In this document: one piece after another, positions 22,251-34,600 of the stretch
Layout of the letters: the number at the start of each line of letters is the position of its first letter
Position numbering within the stretch: position 1 is the stretch's first letter
DNA from: Hibiscus mutabilis
Lineage: Eukaryota > Streptophyta > Magnoliopsida > Malvales > Malvaceae
Direction: 5' to 3'
DNA length: 64,000 bases
Assembly: GCA_019671005.1 (NCBI GenBank)
Contig: CM033745.1
Coordinates: 29,663,526-29,727,525 of the forward strand
Program-made: the position numbers and the translations under genes
The notes under the pieces: generated by a model
What the model was told of the DNA's origin: nothing
The model's input: the letters and a program-made list of their open reading frames with translations, nothing else
Database searches by the model: none

Positions 22251-23453
22251 CCCAAATTTTAAGCAAACTGTGTTCACTATAAGTCATCCTAACATTCAAC
22301 AAGTCTTCACTATTACATTCACATGATTTTAACATTATAAGCACCAAGATTTATTAATCATTCGATTAGCTACTTCCATTTTACATTTCATTCAATGTTA
22401 TCATACATATACATACCAAATAAACAAGGCAAGGTCTACTAAGATATCTTATGCAAGACATGTAAACACTTTAGGTGTTCGATTAGTATAAATGGATAGC
22501 AAGGATTCATGTCATTCATCCAGGTGTTCATTTGTTCATGTAAGCATTTGTAACATTCTATCAAGTGTCCATTTTTCACACAAGACATTTGAATAACACA
22601 GGTAAGCTAGATCATAAGCATTTTCATTTACATGTATACCTATGTACAACATTACCCTTTCATATACATGGAAATTGTAGTATTTACATATCAAGTTCTA
22701 GCAACCAAGTTTGATTACATGGAAGACCCATTTCAAGAACGTATGAATATACAAGGTTTCAAACATCCAAAATGCATGATCTAGTGTTAACTAAATACAG
22801 GCTTGGTGCCACCAACTACTAGGAGTACTACAACAAGTGTGGATTCATACTTGTGATTTTGCTTGTGTCTTACTTCAAGCTCAAGAAATCTGGCTTCAAG
22901 GTCGATTAGTCTTCTTGAAGCACTCTTAACCTGGGGTTTGGGAAGAAAGGAAATGATAGTGGTAAGTACAATTTGTACTGAGCGAGGTAGCATCTAGATT
23001 TAACCAATTCTTGAATCAAGTTTTAATTAATCAAGTAGACCTAATAAGGTTAATAGCATCTCAAGTCAAGAAAAATCATGAAATCATGTATTGTCATACC
23101 TAAGGCATTCGAACATCAAGACAAGCATAGCAAGTGTCAAGTAACAACATTGTCAAACAAATCAAATAGCATGACAAGCTTATCAAGTAGTTATCAAATT
23201 ATCCAATTATAGTTCCATTCGAATAGTGATCAAGCATAACAAGCATGTATCAAGTAAACCAAGTTTACATGTAAACAACAAGTATTTCATTGCTTTCGTG
23301 ACAAGTAACAAGCTTTACATATCATGTACAATTATATCAGGTGTACACGTATTCAATTCAAGTAACATGTATGCCTTAAGCCTTATTTATTGCTTTATTT
23401 ATTTTCCTTAGTTTTAAGCCTTATTACTTAGCTGTCCATTATACATGTTTATA

Positions 23454-23830
23454 CATTTTTATCATCACAAAACAGTCCCTAATGTTCATACATAGTCAAA
23501 ACAATCCCTATGACTTGTATACACAATTTTATCATCACAAAACAATCCTTAATGTTCAAACATAGTCAAAACAGTCCCTATGACTTGTATACACAATCTT
23601 ATCATCACAAAACAATCCCTAAGGTTCATACATAGTCAAAACAGTCCCTATGACTTGTATACACAATCTTATCATCACAAAACAGTCTCTAAGGTTCATA
23701 CATAGTCAAAACAGTCCCTATGACTTGTATACACAATCTTATAATCACAAAACAATCCCTAAGGTTCATACATAGTCAAAACAGTCCCCATATCTTGTAT
23801 ACACAATTTTATCATCACAAAACAGTCCAC
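23454..23830. repeat. 70-bp tandem repeat, about 5.3 copies
   Basis: ATCATCACAAAAC recurs at 23461, 23531, 23601, 23671, (ATAATCAC) 23741 and 23811, exactly 70 bp apart. Each unit also holds CATAGTCAAAACAGTCCC and CTTGTATACACAAT. Copies differ by a few bases. Not seen in the other T1 LTR copies in this window. Confidence 0.9.
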
Positions 23831-23833
23831 AAT

Positions 23834-23932
23834 TGCATGTACAAGTTGTACATGGCAGCCTTACTCATGTTACATAGTTTAATCACACAAAATAGTCATT
23901 AAATTTCATGTACAAGTTGTACATGGTAGCCT
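23834..23932. repeat. Two copies of a palindrome-bearing unit
   Basis: ATGTACAAGTTGTACAT (8-bp perfect arms around one G) followed by GG.AGCCTTACTCAT occurs twice, about 70 bp apart, directly after the 70-bp repeats. Confidence 0.7.
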
Positions 23933-26900
23933 TACTCATTAATTCAAGTAAGATCGAGATCTTTTTCAAATAACAATCATACAATACAAGGTCCAAGCAT
24001 AGGCAATTATCATTTCATGAATTTCATGTCAAGGATCAAGCATTTCATGTTAAGCAATTCGAGTATTTCAGGAATTCATGTTAAATGATTCAAGTATTCA
24101 AGATTTTCTTTTGAATTTCTTATTAGATTTCTCAATAAGGTTCATTTCTTTTAACATGTTTGCCTTGGATCACAATTGGTTATGGATGAAATTGGTCCGT
24201 GTTTGACCATAAAGGTCCAAGAATCCTATACTTCTCACTTTCCAACCAACTGCCACCAATCTCCGTACAACTCCCCCGTTACCTCCTACTATCGCCAATA
24301 ACATTTTACATGTAATGGGGCGTCCCCCTGAGCTGTGGCTCATAGACCGTAGTCCCAAGAATACCAAGCATCATACTAATGTATCCAAGGACTTCCATTA
24401 GAGGATATCTTGTGGCACAATAATTCTTATTTTACTTTAAAGCTTGTTGTTGTTTCTTGTTTTTATGCTTTCATGTTCAAGTCAAGATAATTGTGTTCAG
24501 GAATCACATTCAAGCAAGTTATAGCAATATCATGCTTAGCCCTTAGGCTAGTTGAGTCTTAGCTCCTCAATTCACTTTTTATCTTTTCATTCAAGAAAGT
24601 ATTCGATTATATTCCCTTAGGCAACAAGCAATGTCTTTATTTCATGGTTCAATTAGTACTATTGGCACATATATCATTGAGTATTATCAAGCCAGCATTC
24701 GAATACAAGCTTAGCATACTCAATTCAAGAAATTTAACATGTATAAACATTATACATACTTCACAAGTCAAGTAACATATGCTAATTCAAGCAACCCATT
24801 TTGAATACATGTCATCTTTGGCATCAAGCAAGTCAAGTAGATCACAATCAAGGTACAAGGATCAAGCAATGCCTTATAATTCATAAATCACATCTTTTTA
24901 GTAAATGTTAGCCATGGAGAACATAAAAGCAAGCATTCACATAACCATCTCATTCATCAAGTAAACATTTAGCATACACTACCTTAGGCATCAAGCAGAC
25001 ATTCGAATGAATAGCCACATTCAAGAACAAGAACTCACACTTTTGTTTTCACTTTTCTTTTTTGATTATCTAGTCAACTTTCATGCTTTTATTCACTTAC
25101 AAGTTTAGCTTAGCCAATCTTACCTTTATGTGCATGATCAAGCCTATATTAAGTCTATTTAAACAATACAAGGATGGCCAGTAATTTTAGCATGCATATT
25201 TGGTTAGGACCTAAGTCCTAACCCTACAAAAACTACACTCACAATACTCCACGCTTAGCTAGTCTTGGATCCACACTCCTTTTTCCTTAGCTTTAGGATG
25301 ATCCACCCTTTCCTCTTCCACCAAATTTACTCCTAGTTCTAACACAATACACAAGTAAATACATATCAATACAAGTTCACAAAATCATTCAACCAAGGCA
25401 ATATCACTAGTACACAACATATGCCAATTTGTCAACATGTTCATTTTCATAGATTACATACATGACATTAATTGTTTATACTTCTATTCATGTAAAACAA
25501 GGCAGTAACCAATGTCCCAAAACTGTTACAAAACAGTTTACCAAACTGTAAACAAAATAGTCTCAAATTAACTAGTCTGCTGTTGCCAGGCAGCTTGTAC
25601 ACTACTTACTCAAACAGACATAACTTTTATTTCGTATGTCAAAATTTCAATTAGTTTACACCGTTAGAAACTTATTTAATCCTCTTTCTAACCATATAGC
25701 CCTTACATTTTAATTCTTTTCCATTTAGTATAGTTTTTAGTTCAAAGATAGGGCAATTGCATTTCTGGACAGTTTGCACTGTCCAGAGGTTTTCATTTAT
25801 AGATTCCAGCTTACAGTTCAGAATTCAATTATGCTTTCTCCTAATGAAAATAGACATGATAAATCATCATCTATCAAATTTTCATCCTTATATTCCATGT
25901 ATACAACTTATGGTGATTTTCCAAAGTTGCTGCCCAGAACAGAGTATTTTGGGCAGATTACATTAGGTTACGTTTTGGTTTCTTTAATCACCTATACAAT
26001 GTTCCTAGATGGAAATTCATTATACATACTCATTCATACAAGTCCTAGGCAGTCCAATTCTTCTTTTAATGTGATTAAAACAAGGTATTATGCACAATTA
26101 AGCATGTTCATACTTCTATTCTAGCAAAACAGTCCCTATCCATCAATTTAACTAGCAATGTGACCTCTTTTGTTTCAAGCTTGATCCATTCAATTATACT
26201 ATCAACTTAACTCAATATAGGCCTTGTTAATTCAGTTTACATGATTTTAACTAGGTAGTTACTTGATAATCAGTCCCCCTATTCTAATTAGTACACAAAT
26301 TATCACATATATCCCTAACTACATTCGGCTATCACCTTGAACATGTTAACTCAATTGTTTGCTAAATTTAACATGATACCTATTGTTCATGCCCTGATTT
26401 AACATAGCTATAACATCAATTCAAACATTATTCAAGCTTTAAACAATGGCTATCAACTACTAACATCAAGCAATTACAAATTCATTTCAATCCAACCCTT
26501 AGTTTCTATTCGAATGGAAAAAGGAAGATGGGAGCTTACATTGTTTTGCAAGATAACCTATCTATCATGGTTGATTCAAGCTCAATTATCATTTTTATGG
26601 CTGAATTCTCTTCCTCTCTTTCTACAATTTCTTTCTCTCTTTCTTTCTTCAACTCGACAATGGTGAGAAAGAGTGAAGAATATGACAAGTTCTAATCCTT
26701 GTTTATCCATTAATTGCCAAGTGGTTAGATGAGATAACACATGTTATTTCATTTAATTTACATGTGGCTTATTTGATATTTCCATGGATTTTACATGCAT
26801 TTCCCCTAACTTTCAATTTATTGTCACCAATCATTCATTTCTTGCATTTAAGTCACTAGATATTCTAATTGGTTTAGGATCAAGCTCAATTAAGCTAGCA

Positions 26901-26951
26901 TATTGGGTGACTTAGTTTAATTACTCCTAGGGTGTGTTTTAGGGTATTACA

Positions 26952-27335
26952 ATGCTGAATGGTATAGTTGTTTGGAAACAAGTTATATACAATTGTATGT
27001 TCAAATAATCATGTTTAGTAAATTTAGGTATGAGATGTTATATGTATGAATCTAAGGAACAATGAAATGAAATGGCAGTATGTTTGCACACTTAGGCTAT
27101 TCGAATTATGGTTGTATAATGATGTTAATTGAATTATTTGGTAACCTATGATGTCTTAAAATCAAAATGTGAGATTTCTTGCATGCTAAGTTATGAATGC
27201 TTCGTTGCTTGCTAGTTAAGTAACTCATCTAATAAGGACGAGTTAATCTATTCTTGCCTTGTTCTTGCTTGTAATGTTCTTGCTTGGTAACGCTCCTGAG
27301 CTGGCTTGCTACTAACTTGGGGTAGGGGTGTTACA
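26952..27335 (+). repeat. T1 LTR 3' part (5' LTR of the chimeric element)
   Basis: Matches 58600-58973 (GGAAACAAGTTA, AGGAACAATGAAATGAAATGG, ending GGGGTAGGGGTGTTACA). It meets the minus-strand T1 LTR head-on at 26951/26952, which cut off the upstream part. A PBS and gag follow, so it is the 5' LTR of the element to its right. Confidence 0.75.
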
Positions 27336-27339
27336 TTTA

Positions 27340-27353
27340 TCGATAATCAGAGC
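27340..27353 (+). other. PBS of the Tekay-like element
   Basis: TCGATAATCAGAGC begins five bases after the LTR end. It resembles the initiator-Met PBS TGGTATCAGAGC, with the same extra A as in the minus-strand T1 copy (TTGGTAATCAGAGC). Confidence 0.6.
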
Positions 27354-27490
27354 TTTTTAGTCGGTTCTAGGACTAAACCGAGCCCTCTTGCATCATATAG
27401 GATACTTGTGCCACCTAGGAGACTTGTACTGTATAGCTTGTGTCGTTGCTTAACTAAACTGAATTCCTAATTGTTCTATTTGGAGGTAGA

Positions 27491-28723
27491 ATGTCTGAAA
27501 CAAGGCTCGCATGGGATGATGAAAGTCCTGAAGACTTCTCAAATGAAGGAGATAGTGTTAGGATGGAGCATAATCCTCCACAACAACAAGCTCAACCCTG
27601 AGCCCAAGCTGCTGCTCAACAGGAAGCTCCTGCTATAAATCCTGTACAGTAGGAATATCTCCTGAGCATGAAGGAGATGTTCAATCATCTTGTGACTACC
27701 TTGAAATGAGACCATCCTATTCCTCCTCCTATTGTTGTGCCAAACAGAGCCTTGATTGACAAGCTGGCTCAACACCGGGCCTATACTTTCACTGGCACTA
27801 ATGAAGCCAATCCCAAAGTAGCTGAGTATTGGTTAGAGGCCACTACTCGAATCCTGACCAAACAACTACCCTATTCTGATGAACACAAACTCGAATGTGC
27901 CATACTCTATTGGCAGATGAAGCTCTGAGCTGGTGGGAAACCACTACTCTGACTGCTCCTGCTAAAGTTGTAACTTAGAAATTCTTCCTAGAGGAATTCA
28001 GGAAGAAATACATCAGTGAACAATACTTGGCTGAGCACCGGAAGTGTTTCTTGTACCTCAAGCAAGGTGGGTGACCCATCGAACAATACGTGAGCAATTT
28101 ATGCAAATATTGCAAGTACGGGTTGGAATACACCAAGATTGATGCCGACAAGTGCATAATGTTTGTCAATGGACTGAATGATGAACTGAGTCCAATATTC
28201 ACTACCCTGGGTATCACTGACTTCCAAAATTTGGTGAACTGGGCTATTGCAACTGAGGCAAAGATGAAAGCCTCTGAGAAACGCAAGAGTGGTAACTCTT
28301 GGAAAGACAAACAATCTAGGAATGATGACAAGCCTCACTGGCAGTCAAAGAAGTCTAAATACTCCAAAGAACACTCTTCAATTACACTCATGTTCAGAAG
28401 AGCAACTACATATCGAGACCCCAATCGTTATCCAAGCCTTTAGCCCCGATCATCTCTGTTGATAGTATGGGGAATTCTGGTAAAACTGCTCAATATCTTA
28501 CTTGCAAGTTCTGCCAGAAGCACCGTACTGGCCAATGTAGAACTCAACAAAATCTATGTTTCTTATGTGGAGCCTCCAATCACTATATCATGGATTATCC
28601 TCAGAATCCTAACAAGGTTTCAATCGAACTCCTGCAAATGCTAGCTCAGCTCCTTCCATTCGAAACAAAGGTCCCAGACAAGCTCAGTCTGGAAATTAGG
28701 GGAAGGGCAAAGAACAGAATTTG
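27491..28723 (+). pseudogene. Tekay-like gag with zinc knuckle, broken
   Basis: Starts MSETRLAWDD after the leader. The gag core shows RAYTFTGTNEANPKVAEYWL (usual FxG...P..AE.WL), then after a frameshift near 27912 LADEALSWWETTT, FLEEFRKKYI, GLNDELSPIFTTLG and an Ala/Lys-rich end. Near 28500 are CKFCQKHRTGQC and CFLCGASNHYIMDYP. These are the two Cys clusters of Tekay gag; the last Cys of the knuckle has become Tyr. Several in-frame stops (near 27600, 27650, 27705, 27975, 28071, 28441). Gag would coat and package element RNA. Confidence 0.75.
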
Positions 28724-29225
28724 AGCACCCCTACTCACCAAGAATCTCGGGCTCCTACTCGAATCTATCATATTCGGGGAAAAGAAGATGAAGAATCACC
28801 CAATGTCATAACAGGCACCGTTGAGCTAAATTCAACTCCTGTTTATGCTTTAATAGACCCAGGATCCACGCATTCATTTGTATGCTCATTTTTTATTGCA
28901 AAATTGAAGTTAAAACCTGAAATTGTAAAACAAAGCCTTGTAGTTTCGAACCCAATAGGGGAATTACAAGCATAAGCCTTATTTGTAGAAATTGTCCCCT
29001 ATTCATTCGAAATGTACCCTTTCTTGTTGATCTCTATTTCTTGCCAACTTGTGAGTTCGATATAATGCTAGGACTAGATTGGTTAAGCAAGCATGAAGCC
29101 TGGGTAGATTGCCAAAATAGGAGACTTTATCTCTGGGTTTAGGAAAGGAATCAATCCTTCTAATTGACAAGAAACCGACCTCAATCTTTGCCGCTATGGT
29201 CTTACAAGATGATCTTGAATTCGGC
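28724..29225 (+). pseudogene. Tekay-like aspartic protease
   Basis: In the frame 28721-28975: NVITGTVELNSTPVYALIDP, then GSTHSFV. This is the DxGSTHSF active site of Del/Tekay proteases, here with Pro (DPGSTHS), which also occurs in functional relatives. After a stop near 28974, LPTCEFDIMLGLDWL and HEAWVDCQNRRLYL follow in other frames, matching the C-terminal half (the GLDWL string). Broken by stops and frameshifts. Confidence 0.7.
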
Positions 29226-30345
29226 TTACCTAGTGTGCTTATTGTATCTGAATATCTTGATGTTTTTCCCGAGGAACTCCCTGGTCTCCCTCTAACTAGA
29301 AAAGTAGAGTTCAGGAATAAAGTTTAACATGGAACAACTCCGGTGTCCATCATACCCTATCGAATGGCACCTATTGAATTGAAAAAACTCAAGAAGCAAC
29401 TCCAAGAGCTACAAGAAAAAGGCTTTATTCGGCCTAGCTCGTCTCCCTAAGGTGCTCTAGTCTTGTCCGTGAAAAAAGAAAAGACGAGACTATGAGACTC
29501 TGTATTGATTACAAACAATTGAACAAGATTACTATCAAGAATAAATACCCCTTGCCAAGGATTGAAGATCTTTTTTGATCAACTCAAAGATGTTGCGATA
29601 TTCTCAAAGATCGATATGGCATCGAGATACTACAAAATGAGGGTGAAAGATGGAGATGTACCTAAGACAACCTTTCATACACGATATGGACATTCTGAAT
29701 TCCTTGTAATGCCATTCGGGTTAACGAATGCTCTGGTTGCTTTCATGGACCTCATGAACCGTGTATTCAGGCCCTATCTTGACAAGTTCATGGTCGTCTT
29801 CATTGATGACATTCTAGTGTATTCTAGAAATAAGGAAGAACATACTCTTCGAGAAAGTCAGTTGTTTGCAAATTTCTCTAAATGTGAATTTTGGCTATCA
29901 GAAGTCTCGTTCCTTGGCCATGTCATCTCGGCAAAAGGGATTAAAGTAGACCTGAGCAAAATTCGGTCCATCCTAGATTAGAGACCTCTGAGGAATGTTG
30001 GTGAGGACAGAAGCTTTCTCAGTTTAGCCGGGTATTATCGACATTTTGTTAAGGGATTCTCATCCATTTTCGCAAGCTTGACTAAGCTAACTCACAAAGA
30101 TACACCCTTTTTGGTCGGAGAACCAACAACGAAGCTTCGATCGGCTTAAACAAGCCCTGACTCATGCTCATGTTCTCATCCAACCAGTATCAAGCAAGGA
30201 GTACATTGTTTACAAAGATGCATCTCATTTGGGACTAGGATGTGTCCTAATGCAAGATGGAAATATGGTAGCTTACACTTCAAGGCAGCTAAAACCACAC
30301 GAGTCAAACTACCCTACTTACGATCTAGAATTGGCAGTTATCGTA
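29226..30345 (+). pseudogene. Tekay-like reverse transcriptase 1 and RNase H start
   Basis: Starts around VSEYLDVFPEELPGLP and SIIPYRMAPIELKKLKKQL. A frameshift near 29480 disrupts the VKKKDGxMR segment. The open part 29562-29981 holds FSKIDMASRYYKMRV, TTFHTRYGHSEFLVMPFGL, and the catalytic FIDDILVYS, then LSEVSFLGHVISAKGI. RNase H begins with EYIVYKDASHLGLGCVLMQD and YTSRQLKPHE, YDLELAVIVF. There it jumps in frame into the beginning of a second RT. A stop at about 29981 and another frameshift near 30110 show decay. Confidence 0.8.
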
Positions 30346-30897
30346 TTTCCTGATGAACTTCCAAGTTTACCTCCAACCCGTGAGGTTGAATTTGGTATCG
30401 AAGTGCAACCTAGAACTGCCCTAGTTTCCATTACACCCTATCGTATGGCAGCCGTTGAACTCAAGGAGTTGAAGGCTCAAATTCAAGACCTTTTGAATAA
30501 GGGCTTCATTCAACCGAGTTCCTCACCTTAGGGAGCCCTGGTTCTCTTTGTTAAGAAAATGGATGGTTCCATGAGATTGTTTATTGACTACTAACAATTG
30601 ACCAAGGTGACCATCAAGAATAAGTATCCATTGCCAAGAATTGACGACCTATTCGTTCATCTTAAAGATGCCTCTGTGTTCTCCAAGATCGATTTGAGGT
30701 CCGGATATTATTAGATGAGAGCCAAAGAACGTGATGTACCCAAAACTACTTTCCGAACAAGATATGGACACTATGAATTCTTGGTGATGCCATTTGGGCT
30801 AACCAATGCACTGGCAGCTTTTATGGATCTGTTGAATCGGGTTTTTAGGCCCTATCTTGATAAATTTATAGTGGTATTCATTAATGATATGATCTAT
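30346..30897 (+). pseudogene. Second Tekay-like RT (RT2), fused in frame to RNase H of RT1
   Basis: Begins PDELPSLPPTREVEFGI, the same segment as FPEELPGLPLTRKVEF of RT1. It continues YRMAAVELKELKAQI, FVKKMDGSMRLFIDY (stop), NKYPLPRIDDLFVHL, FSKIDLRSGYY (stop), FRTRYGHYEFLVMPFGL, and the catalytic box FINDMIYS, where the first Asp is replaced by Asn. The frame 30229-30531 spans the join, with residues 1-40 RNase H and the rest RT2. It is close to but distinct from RT1, so it came from a related element rather than from a recent local duplication. Confidence 0.8.
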
Positions 30898-30950
30898 TCA
30901 TTGGTGATGCCATTTGGGCTAACCAATGCACCGACAACTTTCATGAGCAG
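30895..30950 (+). repeat. Third copy of the RT motif LVMPFGLTNA
   Basis: TTGGTGATGCCATTTGGGCT at 30900 repeats 30781 of RT2 almost exactly, for about 45 bp, then runs straight into the integrase N-terminus. The rest of RT2 and its RNase H are missing. Confidence 0.8.
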
Positions 30951-31675
30951 GTTTGCGTGCCCAATGATGAATCCCTTCGCACCGAAATCCTTGTAGAAGC
31001 TCATTCGAGTTCTTTCTCTGTTCACTCGGGTTCTGTAAAGATGTACAAAGACCTTCAGGAGTTTTATTGGTGGCCAGGCATGAAATGAGCCATAACTGAC
31101 TTTGTATCCAAGTGCCTTACCTGCCAACGTGTTAAGGTCGAACATCGGGTCCCTACTAGCTTATTACAACCTATTGATCTACCGTAGTGGAAATGGGAGA
31201 AGATCACTATGGACTTTGTTAGTGGTCTGCCCTTGACTCATGCTAAACATGATGCCATTTGGGTCATTGTAGACCATTTTACCAAGTCAACATACTTTTT
31301 ACCAGCTAGAATGGACTACGGTCTTCCCAAGCTGGCTGACTTATACATCAAGGAAGTTATCCGACTCCACAGGGTGCCACAGTCTATTATCTCTGATCGG
31401 AATCCACGATTTGCTTCTTGATTCTGGAAATCATTGCAAGGAGCTCTGGGCACCAGAGTTAACCTTAGTACTACTTTTCACCCTTAGCCTGACGGCCCGT
31501 CAAAAAGGGTAATTCAGATTCTAGAAGACATGTTACGTGCGTGCATCATTGATTTCAGAGGCTCTTGGGAGAAATCCCTACCTCTCATCGAGTTTGCTTA
31601 CAACAACAGTTATCAAGCTTCCATTGAAATGGCACCGTATGAGGCGTTGTATGGCAGACGTTGTAGAACTCCATT
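30951..31675 (+). pseudogene. Tekay-like integrase, N-terminal and catalytic core
   Basis: Zinc-binding part: VCVPNDESLRTEILVEAHSS, FSVHSGSVKMYKDLQEFYWW, FVSKCLTCQRVKVEH (HHCC). Catalytic part: TMDFVSGLPLTHAKHDAIWV (first Asp), QSIISDRNPRF (second Asp), VIQILEDMLRACI (Glu). Then SLPLIEFAYNNSYQASI and YEALYGRRCRTPF, where the solo LTR interrupts. The longest open piece is 31209-31421. Stops near 31086, 31184, 31421 and 31485. Integrase inserts the cDNA into the host genome. Confidence 0.8.
31671..31675. repeat. Target site duplication CCATT (left)
   Basis: CCATT precedes TGTAATACC; the same five bases follow the LTR end at 35153-35157. Confidence 0.85.
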
Positions 31676-34600
31676 TGTAATACCCCAAATCATGGCCTAG
31701 TAACATGTCACAAACTAATTAGAAGAGTTGATTAGACCTAGTGACTAAATTAGAAAGGAAGACTAAGTTGATGGCCAAATTATTAAGAGCTAAATAGAAA
31801 CGTAATAAAGATTTGAGATTGCATGTTAAACAAATCTAAGGTTATGGTAATTACACTTGTCAAATTGAGATAAAGTAGTGTGAAAAAGACAACGGCCAAG
31901 CTTTGGTAGATAAAAAAATTGAGTTAGAATTCAAGATTAAGGAAGGTAACAACAAGTTGATTCATGCAATTTTATACTTGAAATGTTAATTATGTGATGA
32001 AGTTGTTGCTCAATTCGAATTTGTTCATGTGTGAACATATTTCTTTGAATTTATATGATGTTTGTTCTTGTTGTTGAAATCATGGGTGAGTGTGAATAGG
32101 ACTTGCTGATTTTACCATTTGTGAGTACCTAATTATTTGTAAGTGATGCTGGAAATTTGAGAATAGGAATTATGGTTGAAACAGTTTTGATTAGGGACTG
32201 TTTTGATAGGTGAAAATGTTTAAGCATGCTAATTGAATATAATGCCCTGAGTTGGTCATATTGCTAGATGAATTGAGGATTTAATAGATTAGATAACTTG
32301 CTGGAAAATGAATGTACCTAATTGGATTAGTTAAAACTAGGTAATGGACTGCTCAAATAGTGAATTAGAAGTATAATGTTGATCAAATAGATCAAATTGA
32401 ATTTAACATGATAATGCCCTGTTTTAAGCACATTGCTAGGTGAATTAGACTGACCTAAACATGTAATAACATGAAAATTAATTGAATTACAATGATAGAA
32501 CCTTGTTAAAATGAGTTATGAAACTAGAAACTTACCTAGTGTAATTTGCCCAGAATACTCCGTTCTGGGCAGTAACTTTAAAAAATCACCATAAATTTTA
32601 TAAATGGAATTTAAGGCTGAAATTTTTATGGATAGTGCCTTGACATGTCTAAATTCATTAGGAGAAAACAGAACTTAATTCTGGATTGTAGAATGAATTT
32701 TAGAGAATAAACACTAGGGTCAGTGCAAACTGTCCAGTGTAGCAAAATGCCATGTCTTTAAGTTAAAAACTGTATTAATTGGAAAAGAACTAAAATGAAA
32801 GGGCTATATGGTTAGAAAGACAGTTAAGTTAGCTTTTGAACAATGTAAACCAATTGAAATTCTGACGTACGGAATGAAACTTATGCATGTTTAAGTGAAC
32901 AAACTACATGCTGCTTAGTAACAACAGTTTAGGTAATTGTACACTGTTTTGTGGCAGTTTTGGAAACTGTATTGTAAACAGTTTTGGGGCATTGGTTACT
33001 GCCATGTTTTACATGAATTAAAGTATAGATAAGAGTAGTTATGTATAGTAAAGAATGTATATGAACATGCTGCCAGATTTGTATATGGTGTGTACTTGTA
33101 ACATTGCCTTGATTGAATGATTATGTGATCTTGTTTTGACATGTATATACTTGTGTAATGTGATAGAACCAGGGGTGAACTTGGTGGATGAGGAAAGAGT
33201 GGAAGATCCTAAAGCCAAGAACAAAGGAGTGTGGATCCAAGACTAGCTAAGCTTGGAGTATTGTGAGTGTAGTTGTTTCTAGGGTTAGGACTAGGTCCTA
33301 ACCAATAGTTGCATGTCTATATTCTTGCAATGTTTAAATTGACTTAATAAGGGAAGAGTGGTTAAAGTAATGCATGAAAATTGATCACATCCTTGAATAC
33401 ATGTTCAATTCGATTGCTAAGCATGTTTAAGTGGTAACATTGGTGCTTGAATGTGTGATATGGCATGAGATCGAATGACTTAAAGAACTTGCTTGTATTG
33501 TTATCCTACTTGATGAAATGAAACATGAGAATTACATGATATGTGAGCCATGGCTCAATTGGCCTAAGGGCCTAGTATGAAATGAACTTGTTTGACATGA
33601 TCTTGAACTTGATATACTTGTATAAATGGCTTAAATCGAACAACCATGGTAGCTAGTTAGACTAGGTAGAAGGGCATGCCTTAGAGTCTAGAGCTCATTG
33701 TGTCAGGGTGGACCACGGTCCAGGGCTAAAGCCCCTATTTGGTGATAGACGGAGGGTATGTATGTGGTCTTTAGCGACAGTAGGAGGGTTGACCAGCACT
33801 ACGGTGCATCTTGTGGCGACAGTTGGTTGGAGACTCGATTACCTATACAAACTAAGTACCAAGGGGGTTGTTTAATTGATAACAAATGAAATAACAATCC
33901 TACATCACATGTTACTTGTCTTGAAAGCCATGAATTGTATGTTACTTAACATGAAAGACATCAATTGTATGTTACTTGACATGAAAGCCATGAATTGTAT
34001 GTTACTTGTCATGTAAGCATGACTTACTTGATTACTTGTTATGTAAGTATGATTTGATTGATTCTTGATATGAAAGCATGAAGTATGATTACATGTTTCT
34101 TGTATCCTATACTAGCCAAATGCTATAATCCTTAGCTAGGACTACTATAATGCTTGAAATCCTTAGCTAGGATCATTCTTGTTCAATTGACACATAACTT
34201 GATATAACAAATGGTTAGAACTAGTTACTACCTCACTAAGTACATTCTTGTACTTATCACTCTTGTTTCATTCTTCCCAACTTACAGGATAAAGGATTCG
34301 AGTGTTGCTTGACCTTAAAGCCTGCTACCTTGAGCTCAAAGCAAGACACTATCATTGCCTAAGTATGGTTTCATACTTGCTTTGTATATCTCCTAGATTG
34401 GTGGCACTAGATTGTATAGATTTTAGCATGATCATGCATTTTGGAACACTTGAACTTGTATATATGTGTGTTCTTGAATAGGCCTACTATGCATTAAACT
34501 TGGTTGACAATGTGAACAAGTATGTAATGAAGTTAAATTTCATGTAATGGAATGATATTTGCTGCGTATATGATGATACAAATGAAATGATCAAGTGTTT

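Larger units (their letters stand above)
22250..26951 (-). mobile_element. T1 LTR, minus strand, left-truncated, expanded by tandem repeats
   Basis: Ends at 26951 with TTTTAGGGTATTACA, the reverse complement of the T1 LTR start. It shares most of its length with 10164-13525 and 31676-35152 (for example CTGCCCAGAACAGAGTATTTTGG, given here only as a landmark near 25930, and AACTTTTATTTCGTATGTC near 25624). It lacks the T1 end near its left side, where T6 sequence begins. At 4.7 kb it is longer than the other T1 LTRs, partly due to a 70-bp tandem repeat. No gene. Confidence 0.7.

Noticed and set aside
23454..23830. CRISPR-like array
   Set aside because: Units are a continuous 70-bp tandem repeat without unique spacers, in a plant LTR.
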